The position numbers and the translations under genes are program-made. Below are positions 9,386 to 18,417 of a stretch of DNA of 64,000 bases, in pieces. The notes beneath the pieces were generated by a model, which was not told where the DNA came from, made no database searches, and was given only the letters and a program-made list of their open reading frames with translations. Each line of letters begins with the position of its first letter. The first letter of the stretch is position 1. The stretch is taken from the NCBI GenBank assembly GCA_022791255.1, contig JAAVYR010000003.1:37691-101690 (forward strand). Direction: 5' to 3'. The stretch is from Peptococcaceae bacterium (GTDB taxonomy: Bacteria > Bacillota > Dehalobacteriia > UBA4068 > JAAVYR01).

Positions 9386-9842
9386 TAATCATTCCTTCTA
9401 TTTTCTGATAAGTAGCGTCTCCAATGCCAGATACATTCTTTACCTGACTTTTCTTGGTAAAACCACCCTTTTTATTCCGATAATCAATAATGGCTTGGGC
9501 TTTTGCTGGACCGATGCCAGGTAGCTTGTCCAATTCATTAAGCGTTGCTGTATTTAAATTTATCATACCGGCAGTAGAAGTTTCAGTCTTTGCTGCAACC
9601 CCTTCTTTTGCCTTTTCCTCATAAATAGGCAGCGAACTATTTTCGATGACAATACCGGCTTGCTCTTGTGCAAAAGCAGTCGTTTCCATATCCAAGAGGC
9701 CCTCTGGCATTTGGATAGCAAAAGACGCTCCAAAACCACCAGATAGCACATCACGAGCATATTCCTTATAAATACCGAAGCAGATAGAACCAAGTAAAAA
9801 GAAAATAATCAGATATTTCCTGTGTTTGTTTTCCTTTGCCAT
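9375..9842 (-). CDS. comEA: ComEA helix-hairpin-helix DNA-binding protein
   Basis: Membrane-anchored DNA receptor of the competence machinery. After a basic N-terminus there is one membrane helix (YLIIFFLLGSICFGIY), a linker of about 60 residues and a C-terminal helix-hairpin-helix repeat: INLNTATLNELDKLPGIGPA, then QAIIDYRNKKGGF and VSGIGDATYQKIEG. About 155 residues. I use the ATG of MAKENK with AGGAG upstream. The usual SLBB domain of larger ComEA proteins is not obvious in the linker. Only comEA and comEC of the com genes lie in the window. Confidence 0.92.
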   Translation of the reverse strand: MAKENKHRKYLIIFFLLGSICFGIYKEYARDVLSGGFGASFAIQMPEGLLDMETTAFAQEQAGIVIENSSLPIYEEKAKEGVAAKTETSTAGMINLNTATLNELDKLPGIGPAKAQAIIDYRNKKGGFTKKSQVKNVSGIGDATYQKIEGMIIVE

Positions 9843-9981
9843 TACTATCAACTCCTGCCTAAAAATAACCCCCTCTCTTTTATCATATCATATTTTCGCC
9901 AAATTTCTACAATATATGACAAATTTTTCCATATGAAGAAAAGATTATTCATTAAGCAAAAGTTTTTATCAGTCAGCACCG

Positions 9982-10025
9982 ATATTATGTTTTAAACATA
10001 ATATTAGATTAGTCTGCATCAGACT
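9982..10025. repeat. Two adjacent hairpins in the leuS-comEA gap
   Basis: ATATTATGTTT (9982-9992) and AAACATAATAT (9994-10004) form a perfect 11-bp dyad around one base. AGTCTG (10011-10016) and CAGACT (10020-10025) form a second short hairpin. They sit next to the leuS terminator, in the 5' region of comEA. Their role is unknown: operator, processing site or part of a compound terminator are all possible. Confidence 0.45.
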
Positions 10026-10036
10026 TAATATCAGAT

Positions 10037-10080
10037 TGCTAGAAAGAAGATAAGGAAACCACCTTATCTTCTTTCTAGCA
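10037..10080 (-). terminator. Strong 19-bp hairpin downstream of leuS
   Basis: TGCTAGAAAGAAGATAAGG (10037-10055) is the exact reverse complement of the bases at 10062-10080, with a six-base loop. It begins 14 bases after the leuS stop. There is no clean T-run after the stem on the minus strand, so it may act as an mRNA-stabilising or symmetric element instead of a classical terminator. Confidence 0.6.
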
Positions 10081-10093
10081 CATATTACTATTT

Positions 10094-12571
10094 TTATTTT
10101 ACGACGATATTCACTAATTTTTTAGGAATAGGCACGATTTTTACTACAGTTTTACCGCCAGTCCATTCTGTAAACTTAGCGTCGTTTTGTACCAGCGCGA
10201 GAAGGACGTCAGCCGTTAAATCAGCCGCTACCATCATGCGGTCTTTTACTTTCCCATTGATTTGGATAGCGATTTCCACTTCATCCAGGACAAGGGCTTC
10301 TGGGTCATATCCCGGCCAGGACTCTTTATGGACGCTTGTTTGATGGCCTAGTTCTTGCCACAGTTCTTCTGCCATATGGGGCGCAAAGGGTGCCAACAAT
10401 AATACCACTGTTTCTTTGCCTTCTTTGAGAATGGATCCATTCAGCTCCGGCTCATTTTTATAAGCATAGAGAGCGTTTACCATTTCCATGATGGCACTGA
10501 TCGCCGTGTTAAAGTTAAAGCGATCGGAGATATCCTCAGTTACCCGTTTGATAGCGCTATGAACTGCCCGTCGCACTGTTTTATCGGCTTTTGTAAGGGT
10601 AGCTTTGTTTATGCTGCCTGCATTTTTTAGCAATTCGGTATCAGCTTCATCGGTAATGAAACGATATACTCTGTTCAAGAAACGATAGCAGCCTTCTACA
10701 GCAGAGTCATTCCATTCCAAATCCCGTTCCGGCGGCGCTGCAAAGAGGATGAAAAGTCTGGCTGTATCCGCCCCAAATTGGTCAATAATCGCTTCCGGAC
10801 TTACTACATTCCCCTTGGATTTAGACATTTTGCTGCCTTCTTTGAGCACCATGCCTTGGGTTAAGAGGTTGGCAAAAGGTTCTTCTACAGAAACCAATCC
10901 CATATCATAGAGAACTTTGGTAAAGAAACGAGCATACATCAAATGCAAGATGGCATGTTCCACCCCGCCAATATACTGGTCTACATTCATCCAGTAATCT
11001 GCTTTTTTCTTGTCAAAGGCTTGTTCTTTATTAAGCGGGTCACAATAGCGCAAATAATACCAAGAGGAACAAACAAAGGTGTCCATGGTATCCATTTCCC
11101 GTCTAGCCTTTTCCCCGCAGTATGGACAAACAGCCTCCCCAAAGGTAGGACTGGTCGTAAGAGGAGACTCACCAGTAGGCTTAAACTCTACATCAGTCGG
11201 CAAGAGCACCGGTAATTGGTCTTCCGGCACCGGCACAGCACCGCATTTCGGACAATAGACGATAGGGATAGGAGCCCCCCAATACCGTTGCCGAGAAATC
11301 AACCAATCCCGTAACCGATAGTTCACTACTCGTTTGCCCATGCCCTCTGCCTCGATAAAGTCCATGATAGCAGGCATACCTTCCGTCCGGTTCGGCATAC
11401 CATCAAATTTCCCGGAGTTAATCAGATAACCATCTTCTTCATAAACCTCTGAAAGACTGTCATGGCCCACACCTTTTTCTGGGGTAATCACTTCCATAAT
11501 GGGCAGATTAAATTTAGTGGCAAAATCAAAGTCTCTGCCATCATGAGCTGGTACCCCCATAACAGCGCCAGTACCATATTCCATCAATACATAGTTGGTT
11601 ATCCAGATAGGCACCTTTTTGCCATTAACAGGATTGATGGCATAAGCCCCGATAAACATCCCTTCTTTTTCCAGGTCAGTAGCTGTCCGGTCTATCTGGG
11701 ACATATTTTTTACCTTGGCTACAAAAGCGTCCACTTCTTTTTCATAGACAGTACCACGAGTCAGTTTCGCTACGAGAGGATGTTCCGGTGCCAACACCAT
11801 ATAGGTTACACCAAAAATCGTATCAACTCTGGTAGTAAAGATAGGCATTTCATCGCCTGCCTCAGTATGGAATACCACTTCCATCCCTTCGCTGCGGCCT
11901 ATCCAGTTTTCCTGCATGGTCTTTACTTTATCTGGCCAGCCAGGCAACTTATCTAAGTCATCTAAGAGCCGTTGAGCATAATCCGTAGTTTTGAAGAACC
12001 ATTGTTCCAGATCTTTCTTTTCTACTAGGGTACCGCACCGTTCACAGCCACCGTCTACCACCTGTTCATTAGCGAGCACCGTCGCACAAGAAGGACAGAA
12101 ATTTACTGCCGCTTTCTTTTTATAAGCCAACCCTTTGTTATAAAGCTGAATAAAGAGCCACTGGGTCCATTTATAATACTCAGGAAGACAAGTAGTTACT
12201 TCTCTATCCCAGTCATAGCTAAGACCCATAGAGTGCAGCTGCCGCCGCATATTGGCGATGTTTTCCTTGGTCCAGGTTGCAGGTTCTGCCCCTCTTTTGA
12301 TAGCAGCGTTTTCCGCCGGCAGCCCAAAAGAGTCCCAACCCATAGGGTGCAGCACATTAAAGCCACTCATCGTCTTAAAACGAGCTACCACATCCCCAAT
12401 AGAATAATTCCGCACATGGCCCATATGCAGATTTCCAGAGGGATAGGGAAACATTTCCAAAACATAATATTTCGGCTTTTCGCTATCCTCACCCACATGA
12501 TAGAGGTCGTCTTGTTCCCATTTTTTTTGCCATTTTGCTTCTATTTTTTTGAAGTCATACTTCTTTTCCAT
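10094..12571 (-). CDS. leuS: Leucyl-tRNA synthetase
   Basis: Class I aminoacyl-tRNA synthetase that charges tRNA-Leu, with editing activity. 825 residues, the usual bacterial length. The HIGH signature is HMGH at residues 49-52 within [17 protein letters not shown] zinc ribbon ([21 protein letters not shown]) and the editing domain CP1 with [12 protein letters not shown] follow. A second ribbon ([19 protein letters not shown]) and the KMSKS loop ([12 protein letters not shown]) come before the anticodon-binding C-terminus. The ATG follows AGGGGG. No T-box leader is visible in the 110-base gap upstream, so regulation by uncharged tRNA is not supported here. Confidence 0.98.
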   Translation of the reverse strand: MEKKYDFKKIEAKWQKKWEQDDLYHVGEDSEKPKYYVLEMFPYPSGNLHMGHVRNYSIGDVVARFKTMSGFNVLHPMGWDSFGLPAENAAIKRGAEPATWTKENIANMRRQLHSMGLSYDWDREVTTCLPEYYKWTQWLFIQLYNKGLAYKKKAAVNFCPSCATVLANEQVVDGGCERCGTLVEKKDLEQWFFKTTDYAQRLLDDLDKLPGWPDKVKTMQENWIGRSEGMEVVFHTEAGDEMPIFTTRVDTIFGVTYMVLAPEHPLVAKLTRGTVYEKEVDAFVAKVKNMSQIDRTATDLEKEGMFIGAYAINPVNGKKVPIWITNYVLMEYGTGAVMGVPAHDGRDFDFATKFNLPIMEVITPEKGVGHDSLSEVYEEDGYLINSGKFDGMPNRTEGMPAIMDFIEAEGMGKRVVNYRLRDWLISRQRYWGAPIPIVYCPKCGAVPVPEDQLPVLLPTDVEFKPTGESPLTTSPTFGEAVCPYCGEKARREMDTMDTFVCSSWYYLRYCDPLNKEQAFDKKKADYWMNVDQYIGGVEHAILHLMYARFFTKVLYDMGLVSVEEPFANLLTQGMVLKEGSKMSKSKGNVVSPEAIIDQFGADTARLFILFAAPPERDLEWNDSAVEGCYRFLNRVYRFITDEADTELLKNAGSINKATLTKADKTVRRAVHSAIKRVTEDISDRFNFNTAISAIMEMVNALYAYKNEPELNGSILKEGKETVVLLLAPFAPHMAEELWQELGHQTSVHKESWPGYDPEALVLDEVEIAIQINGKVKDRMMVAADLTADVLLALVQNDAKFTEWTGGKTVVKIVPIPKKLVNIVVK

Positions 12572-12682
12572 GCTTGTACCCCCTATTTAGACATACAGTC
12601 CGCTACCATTTATTGTACAAAATTTTCTTCGCTTATTCAAGGAATATTCCCGAGACAAACCATTTTTTACACCAGCCAGTGC

Positions 12683-13573
12683 CTATTTTTTCCGTTGCAG
12701 GCAAAAATAAGCGATTTCACGCAATAAATCCGCCTCTTCTCCCCAAAGATGTAAAGCTCCCACCGCAGCAGAGATTGCCTCTTCTCCATAAGCATAGGCC
12801 CCCTCTATCCCCAGTAGCGATGGGTAGGTTACTTTGCCATTTTTATCATCGCTGCCAGCTTTCTTACCGATTTCTTTGCTGTCGCCGATCACATCTAGGA
12901 TATCATCTGCTATTTGGAAGGCTAATCCTATTTGCTCCCCATAGATAGCTAAGGCCTCCTGTTCTTCTTTTGTAGCCCCTGCTAAAATCGCTGCCGAAAC
13001 AATGGCTCCTTTTATCATAGCCCCTGTTTTCTTACGGTGAATATAGCGAAGCTCTTCCAGGGTCAGAGGCGTACCCTCATTTAAGATATCGACTGCTTGT
13101 CCTGCTACCATGCCGCAGAGGCCCGCACAGTCTGCCATTTGTTTTGTAGCCGTCAGCACCTGCTCTGCCCCTACCCCTGGAATGCGAATGCCTAACATCA
13201 CTTGGAAAGCATAGGTTAGGAGCCCATCCCCTGCAAGGATTGCCATGGCTTCCCCATAAACTTTGTGATTAGTAAGCCGCCCCCGCCGGTAATCATCATT
13301 ATCCATCGCCGGTAAATCATCATGAATTAACGAATAACAATGGATCATTTCGATAGCAGCTGCAAAAGGCAAAAATGCCTTTTTTTCCTGCACACCCAGC
13401 AAATCCAAAACAGCACAAAAAAGTACCGGGCGCAATCGCTTGCCACCGCCTAAACTGCTATAACTCATAGCTTCATAGAGTCGAGCCTCGGGCACATTCT
13501 TTACAGGCAAAAGCCTCGCCAACGTTTCCTCTATTTCTTGCTGCACGCTGGCAAAATATGTTGTTATCTCCAT
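12683..13573 (-). CDS. ispA: Polyprenyl (farnesyl/geranyl) diphosphate synthase
   Basis: Short-chain isoprenyl diphosphate synthase that condenses isopentenyl diphosphate with allylic diphosphates, giving precursors for undecaprenyl and quinone lipids. 296 residues with the first Asp-rich motif DDLPAMDND (residues 85-93) and the second, QIADDILDVIGD, near residue 225; also GGKRLRPVL near residue 43. The position next to xseB is the widespread xseA-xseB-ispA arrangement, and its start overlaps the xseB end. The ATG follows GGAGGAAGATAC. Whether the product is C10, C15 or C20 cannot be told from what I see. Confidence 0.93.
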   Translation of the reverse strand: MEITTYFASVQQEIEETLARLLPVKNVPEARLYEAMSYSSLGGGKRLRPVLFCAVLDLLGVQEKKAFLPFAAAIEMIHCYSLIHDDLPAMDNDDYRRGRLTNHKVYGEAMAILAGDGLLTYAFQVMLGIRIPGVGAEQVLTATKQMADCAGLCGMVAGQAVDILNEGTPLTLEELRYIHRKKTGAMIKGAIVSAAILAGATKEEQEALAIYGEQIGLAFQIADDILDVIGDSKEIGKKAGSDDKNGKVTYPSLLGIEGAYAYGEEAISAAVGALHLWGEEADLLREIAYFCLQRKK

Positions 13574-13788
13574 GTATCTTCCTCCGGAAACAAAGAGTTC
13601 ATCAAGGCTTCTCCCTTTTCCACTTCTGCTTCAGCACCTCGCAGCTGTTTCTCCCCTTCTGCTACCAAGCCTACCCCTGTCTGAAATTCTTTTAGTGCTG
13701 CCTCTAGAGATAAGTCTCCAGACTCTATTTTTCCAATGACCTCTTCCAGCTCTGTTAAAATCGTTCCAAAATCTTTTTTCTTCGCCAT
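13564..13788 (-). CDS. xseB: Exodeoxyribonuclease VII small subunit
   Basis: 74-residue helical protein that binds XseA to form exonuclease VII. It shows the family pattern FGTILTELEEVIGKIESGDL then SLEAALKEFQTGVGLV, followed by a Glu/Ala-rich helix. It follows xseA by 35 bases and overlaps ispA by ten bases on the same strand, which supports one transcript. Confidence 0.94.
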   Translation of the reverse strand: MAKKKDFGTILTELEEVIGKIESGDLSLEAALKEFQTGVGLVAEGEKQLRGAEAEVEKGEALMNSLFPEEDTWR

Positions 13789-13823
13789 GTTAATCGTTAA
13801 TCTCCTTATCTTCCATCTATCAT

Positions 13824-15038
13824 CTAAGCATCCAGCGGTTTTTCTAATGTTCTGACCTCTTCTACTTTACAATGGACTTCGCCATCCACCAACTGTAAAT
13901 ACAAACTTTCTTCTACTTTTAAATCCTGACTGCTCTTGACAGGCGCACCGCCAGGGGAAAGGCTTGCAATGCCATAGCCTCGCCCTAAAACCTGTAAGGG
14001 GTCCGCCATAGAAAGCCGCATCGCTTGCTTTTGAAATTGCAGTTGCTTTGCTTCTTTAGCCTGTACCATGGTTTGTAGTAGCTTTTGCATCGCCCGCTGC
14101 AAGCGCAACTGCTGCTGAGAAAGAACTGTTCCTAAAGAACAACGGCTGGCTAGTATTGCTAAATCCTCTTGCAAAGATATTACATAGTCCCTCATAACTA
14201 CAAGCAATCTGTTTTTTTCTGCTTCTATTAGTGCAAGAACTTGCCCTTTATCTGGCAATACGATATTCGCTGCTGCAGTAGGCGTCGGCACCCGCACATC
14301 TGCCGCTAAATCCGCTAGCGTATAGTCGATTTCATGGCCCACCGCCGAGATGACAGGAATAGCACTTTCTGCGATAGCCCTAGTTACCCCTTCTGTATTA
14401 AATACTGCCAAATCCTCTTTACTGCCACCACCCCGGCTGATAATCAAGACCTCAATCCCCCGTCGCTGATTAATGGCCTTAATCCCTTGTATGATAGAGC
14501 TTTCGCTGTTTATCCCTTGTACCGAACAAGGATAAAGCATAATCTCAGCCGGTATTTTCTGTCGGAATATTTTCTGCATATCCTGCCAAGCCGCACCATC
14601 AGCAGAAGTAACCACAGCAATCTTTTTAGGATAGATTGGTAATGGCTTCTTTCGCCCTTCATCAAATAAGCCCTCTTGGTAGAGTCGCTCCTTCAAAGCA
14701 CAAAATTGCGCATATTGATTGCTAGTGCCTACTGCAACAATCTCTTCTCCATAAAGGATATATTGCCCATCTCTCGCATAGACAGCCACGGTCCCTCGGA
14801 CACGCACCTCCATACCATCTTCCGGTAAGAAGAATACGCCTTTGGTCCACTGACGAAAAACAATGCATTTTAAAGCAGCATCTTCCCCCTTCAGCGTAAA
14901 ATACCAATGTCCAGAAGAATGACTTCTAAAGCCAGAGACTTCTCCCTCTATCCAAACATTTTGCAATAAACCATCATCTGCCAGCAGCCCCTGGATATAT
15001 AAATTGATTTCTTTCACACGAAAAAGATTTTTTGCCAT
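13824..15038 (-). CDS. xseA: Exodeoxyribonuclease VII large subunit
   Basis: Catalytic subunit of the single-strand-specific exonuclease VII. 404 residues: an N-terminal OB-fold (VKEINLYIQGLLADDGLLQN, VWIEGEVSGFRSHSSGHWYF) and the catalytic domain with VVTSADGAAWQDM, ISRGGGSKEDL, VISAVGHEIDYTLADLAADV and RVPTPTAAA, then a coiled-coil C-terminal region that binds the small subunit. RGGGS and GHE/D are the expected active-site elements. First gene of the xseA-xseB-ispA unit; AAAGGGA lies upstream of the ATG. Confidence 0.96.
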   Translation of the reverse strand: MAKNLFRVKEINLYIQGLLADDGLLQNVWIEGEVSGFRSHSSGHWYFTLKGEDAALKCIVFRQWTKGVFFLPEDGMEVRVRGTVAVYARDGQYILYGEEIVAVGTSNQYAQFCALKERLYQEGLFDEGRKKPLPIYPKKIAVVTSADGAAWQDMQKIFRQKIPAEIMLYPCSVQGINSESSIIQGIKAINQRRGIEVLIISRGGGSKEDLAVFNTEGVTRAIAESAIPVISAVGHEIDYTLADLAADVRVPTPTAAANIVLPDKGQVLALIEAEKNRLLVVMRDYVISLQEDLAILASRCSLGTVLSQQQLRLQRAMQKLLQTMVQAKEAKQLQFQKQAMRLSMADPLQVLGRGYGIASLSPGGAPVKSSQDLKVEESLYLQLVDGEVHCKVEEVRTLEKPLDA

Positions 15039-15136
15039 AAGATTTCCCTTTATCTTTTATCCGTTTTTATCGAACTTATTTTACCACAGATTTCCTAAAT
15101 AATTAAAATTCTTTTTTCGCTTATCAGGGTATTTGG

Positions 15137-16015
15137 TTACGGAGCAAGCGTTGCCTCAATATCTTTAGCGCCTACCAGCTTTTCTCCATCATAGCGGACA
15201 ATAGCAACTCCTCCTGGTTCATAAGCCGGAATAGATATGACTAATTCTACGATACCATCATTATCTACATCAAAAGGTGTTGCCAACTCCTGGGATAGAT
15301 ATAGCCCCTCTCTTCCATATTCACTACCATTTTTTAATGTTACCAGTCTACCAAGACAATCTCCAGAATTATTAAAAAGAATAAGCTGCGAGGATACTGT
15401 TTTACTATTTTTTAGGCAAACTAAGTACTCCATCCTCCCATCACCATCTAAATCAAATTCCTGATAAGTAATACTATCATAATCAATCAACCCATCTAGT
15501 TGAATAGGTTCCTTCCACTCCATAGGCAGTCCATCACAAATCCCTGATAATGCACCACACGGTACCATATCATAGGGATAAGAAGATGCAATCCTCCCCA
15601 CCCCTTGTACAATAAAAGAGTCTTCATAAAAATCTGTAGGAACCCCAATAGAAATATAGCCATTAGGACCATAATAAAATCGCTCAAAGTAGTCTATATC
15701 ATATTCCGCCTTCATGATTTCCACTGTAGCCTGGTAATCCTTTTGAGGATCTAAAAGAGCACCATTGTAGAGAAGGAAGTAATCATCAGGACTATTACCC
15801 TTTTTAGATTGAAAGATACCGGCCGGCAAATGATACTCTTCAATGATTTGTTTTAGAAACTTATCATTAGCGATTTCTCCATCCGCTCCTGCCATTTGTT
15901 GCTGCATTTCAGATAATTCAATCTGCAGCTGCTGATTTTCAAAAAAGAAAAAAACAGCCACACCAAGAAAACAGATACTAATTAAACTCAATGCCCAATA
16001 AATCTTCTTTTGCAT
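15137..16015 (-). CDS. Membrane-anchored protein with FG-GAP/VCBS-like calcium-type loops, function unknown
   Basis: About 292 residues. The N-terminus has one membrane helix (IYWALSLISICFLGVAVFFF) followed by a short coiled coil (QQLQIELSEMQQQM), so most of the chain should face the outside. The C-terminal half holds two acidic loops, FDLDGDGRMEYLVC and FDVDNDGIVELVIS, of the DxDxDGxxE type seen in FG-GAP/VCBS beta-propeller repeats and in calcium-binding loops. I start at the ATG of MQKK; a TTG seven codons upstream is also in frame. No operon partner is clear. I do not recognise a specific family, and cell-surface binding is only a guess. Confidence 0.7.
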   Translation of the reverse strand: MQKKIYWALSLISICFLGVAVFFFFENQQLQIELSEMQQQMAGADGEIANDKFLKQIIEEYHLPAGIFQSKKGNSPDDYFLLYNGALLDPQKDYQATVEIMKAEYDIDYFERFYYGPNGYISIGVPTDFYEDSFIVQGVGRIASSYPYDMVPCGALSGICDGLPMEWKEPIQLDGLIDYDSITYQEFDLDGDGRMEYLVCLKNSKTVSSQLILFNNSGDCLGRLVTLKNGSEYGREGLYLSQELATPFDVDNDGIVELVISIPAYEPGGVAIVRYDGEKLVGAKDIEATLAP

Positions 16016-16120
16016 AATCCTACCATTCGCTTTCAACTATGTCTAATTACTAGCATTTACTGCTGTATTTTTTTATTATATCACACCAATACACATATTT
16101 ATGCTATTCCTCATATCAAT

Positions 16121-16154
16121 ATAAAAAAGCCACCAATAAAAATTGGTGGCTTTT
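16121..16154 (-). terminator. Rho-independent terminator of the lipoprotein gene
   Basis: AAAAGCCACCAAT (16125-16137) pairs with ATTGGTGGCTTTT (16142-16154) around AAAA. On the minus strand the stem ends in a T-run. It lies about 65 bases after the stop at 16218. Confidence 0.85.
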
Positions 16155-16217
16155 CTAATGTACGTATGTACAATGATAGCAAGAATGAGATTTTAATAAA
16201 TCTTTAATAAAGGTTAA

Positions 16218-16697
16218 TTATTTTGCGTCAGCTTCTTCAGCAAGTTGAGCACCTTCAATGATATCAGTCATAGCAGTGGTCAACAAGTCTTGCAATTTGT
16301 TAGCATCAGCACTAGCAGGGTCTTTGGACAATGCTTTTGCAGTATCAATGAATTCAATCATAGCTTCGCAACCAGATTTGAATTTAGCTTGAGCAGCTTC
16401 ATATTTAGCAGGAGCTTTCAAAGCAGCAAATTCAACAAAAGGAGCTTTGATTTCTTCAAATAAAGCATCTACAGCTTCTTCATCAGTTGGGTCGATAGTA
16501 GCCATTTTTTCATTGATAGTGGTTTGCATGTTAGACATAGTGGTAGAGATTTCTTGTACTTTTGCTTTGTATTCTTCTTCAGTCAAAGCACCATCGTTGT
16601 CTTTGTTGTCGTCACCGCCGCCGCAAGCAACTAAGGCAACAGACATCATCATTACTACCAAAGCAAGAGACATGAGTTTTAAAAATTTCTTATTCAT
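16218..16697 (-). CDS. Small helical lipoprotein, unknown function
   Basis: 159-residue predicted lipoprotein: a type II signal peptide (MNKKFLKLMSLALVV then MMMSVALVAC) with the lipobox cysteine near residue 25, a Gly/Asp linker and a helical, Glu/Lys/Ala-rich domain. The ATG has AAGGAGGA five bases upstream, which decides this start over an in-frame ATG 28 codons earlier. It has its own promoter (16749-16777) and terminator, so it is a single-gene unit just beyond the rnf operon terminator. I do not recognise the family. The amphipathic all-helical domain suggests a cell-envelope binding role, but nothing more specific can be supported. Confidence 0.8.
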   Translation of the reverse strand: MNKKFLKLMSLALVVMMMSVALVACGGGDDNKDNDGALTEEEYKAKVQEISTTMSNMQTTINEKMATIDPTDEEAVDALFEEIKAPFVEFAALKAPAKYEAAQAKFKSGCEAMIEFIDTAKALSKDPASADANKLQDLLTTAMTDIIEGAQLAEEADAK

Positions 16698-16748
16698 AAT
16701 ATCCTCCTTAAAATTTATCGCAAAGTTACCCTCGCAATATTTTTCTCT

Positions 16749-16777
16749 AGTATAGCAAATATTACCTGATTTTACAA
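16749..16777 (-). promoter_or_regulatory. Sigma-A type promoter of the lipoprotein gene
   Basis: On the minus strand TTGTAA (-35, 16772-16777) and TATACT (-10, 16749-16754) are 17 bases apart, about 50 bases before the start codon. Confidence 0.7.
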
Positions 16778-16812
16778 GCAATTCCTTTTCGAAAAAACCG
16801 TCGGAAAGTGAG

Positions 16813-16861
16813 AAAAAAAGGAAATAAATCTGTTTATTTCATAAAAACACATTTATTTCCT
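16813..16861 (-). terminator. Terminator of the rnf operon
   Basis: AGGAAATAAAT (16819-16829) pairs with ATTTATTTCCT (16851-16861). On the minus strand the stem is followed by seven T. It is 70 bases after the rnfB stop codon. Confidence 0.8.
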
Positions 16862-16930
16862 AAAATTTACAACTTTTTTATTCTTCTAACGCCCTTTTCT
16901 TCTGTCGTCTTTTCTTGTCTTTTCTAGGGT

Positions 16931-17800
16931 CTATTCTTCAGTTTCCTGGGCTGTCTCCACCGCTCCCCCTTCTCTTTCATCTTCTTTTTTGTCAAAGCAT
17001 TCTGGGTAAGATAGAAGGCTTACAATGGAGCCTGTCGGACATTGCTCTACACAAGCGCCACAATTAGTACATTTACTGTAATCCACATGGGCACAGTTAT
17101 TTTCTACTGTAATCGCTCCAAACTCACAAGTTTTTTCACATTTTTTACAGCCGATACACCCTAAAGAACAAGCCTTCTTGGTAACAATACCTTTGTCATG
17201 ACTAGAACAAAGGACATGAACCGCTGCTGTTTCTGGTACCATGGAGATGATGCCTTTTGGGCAGATTTTGGTACAAATCTTACAGCCAGTACATAAATCT
17301 GGGTCGATGACTGCAATGCGGTCAACGATTTTGATAGCCCCATAAGGGCAGGCTTTTACACAGTCAGCAAGGCCCAAGCAACCATAGCTACAAGCACTTT
17401 TCCCTGCATAGAGCTGACTGCAGGCAGCGCAAGTCTGCACCCCTTGATAGTCCATTTTATCAGGGGCGATACCACATTTCCCCTGACACATTACTTTTGC
17501 ATATTCCCGTACCGTACCGGCGAAGGATACCCCCATAATCTCGCTGACTTTGACAGCCACCGCCGCTCCCCCTACCGGACATTTATTGGTAGGCGCACCA
17601 TCATGAGCGATAGCTTTGGCATAGCCCTCGCAAGCAGGATACCCGCAAGCACCGCAATTAGCGCCAGGCAATGCTTCCACCAATACTTCCACTTTTTCAT
17701 CCGTAGGCACCGCAAAGAATATGAAACTAAAAGCCAGGACAATCCCAAAAATCAGTCCTAATGCTGATACAATCAAAACCGGAACTAAAATTGTTCCCAT
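16931..17800 (-). CDS. rnfB: Rnf complex subunit B (ferredoxin-type)
   Basis: Iron-sulfur subunit that takes electrons from reduced ferredoxin and passes them into the Rnf ion pump. 289 residues: an N-terminal membrane helix (VPVLIVSALGLIFGIVLAFS), the Fe-S domain CGACGYPACEGYAKAI with a later KCPVG, and then a cysteine-rich part with several 4Fe-4S motifs (CVKACPYGAI, CTGCKICTKICPKG, CIGCKKCEKTCEFG, CTNCGACVEQCPTG). This long multi-cluster form is typical of clostridial Rnf. The C-terminus is acidic. Last gene of the rnfCDGEAB operon; AGGAGG precedes the ATG. Confidence 0.96.
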   Translation of the reverse strand: MGTILVPVLIVSALGLIFGIVLAFSFIFFAVPTDEKVEVLVEALPGANCGACGYPACEGYAKAIAHDGAPTNKCPVGGAAVAVKVSEIMGVSFAGTVREYAKVMCQGKCGIAPDKMDYQGVQTCAACSQLYAGKSACSYGCLGLADCVKACPYGAIKIVDRIAVIDPDLCTGCKICTKICPKGIISMVPETAAVHVLCSSHDKGIVTKKACSLGCIGCKKCEKTCEFGAITVENNCAHVDYSKCTNCGACVEQCPTGSIVSLLSYPECFDKKEDEREGGAVETAQETEE

Positions 17801-17824
17801 GGAAGAAACCTCCTGTCGTTAAAA

Positions 17825-18403
17825 TTATGCGCCAATACCGGCAAAACCAAAAAAGGCCAAAGATACAATAGCCGCAGCTACCAACGTAATTGGCATTCCT
17901 TTAAAAGCTTGCGGGATATCTGCAGCTTCTAATTTCGTACGAATACCTGCAAAGATAACCATAGCAAGAAGGAAACCAAGCCCCGCCCCAAAGGAATATA
18001 CCATAGATTTAAAGAAGGTATAGCCTTCGTCAATATTCAAGATGGTTACCCCCAACACTGCACAGTTAGTGGTAATCAGGGGCAGATACACCCCTAAAGT
18101 ACGGTGTAGAGCGGGCAAATATTTCCGCATGATAATTTCTAATAATTGCACAAAAGAAGCGATAACCAAAATAAATACAATGGTCTGTAAATATTCTAAT
18201 TCATTCGGTACTAAAAGCAAAGCGTATACCGGATAAGTTACCAAGGTTGCTAAAAGCATTACCAAAGTTACCGCAGCACCCATCCCCACGGCAGAGTCCA
18301 GTTTTTTAGAAACACCTAAAAAAGGACAAATTCCTAAAAACTTGGAGAGAACGAAGTTATTGACAAAGATAGCGCTAACCAGCAGCAAAAATACATCTTT
18401 CAT
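17825..18403 (-). CDS. rnfA: Rnf complex subunit A
   Basis: Integral membrane subunit (about 192 residues, six predicted helices) that with RnfE forms the core carrying the membrane-embedded iron-sulfur centre. Family signatures are NNFVLSKFLGICPFLGVS, with the cysteine that binds the cluster, and TTNCAVLGVTILNI. I start at the ATG of MKDVFLL because AGGAGG lies ten bases upstream; the GTG three codons before is too close to that site. Homologous to RnfE two genes upstream. Confidence 0.96.
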   Translation of the reverse strand: MKDVFLLLVSAIFVNNFVLSKFLGICPFLGVSKKLDSAVGMGAAVTLVMLLATLVTYPVYALLLVPNELEYLQTIVFILVIASFVQLLEIIMRKYLPALHRTLGVYLPLITTNCAVLGVTILNIDEGYTFFKSMVYSFGAGLGFLLAMVIFAGIRTKLEAADIPQAFKGMPITLVAAAIVSLAFFGFAGIGA

Positions 18404-18417
18404 TAGTGCCACACCTC

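Noticed and set aside
12572..12682. T-box riboswitch before leuS
   Set aside because: The gap is only about 110 bases and I see no T-box sequence or terminator/antiterminator pair.
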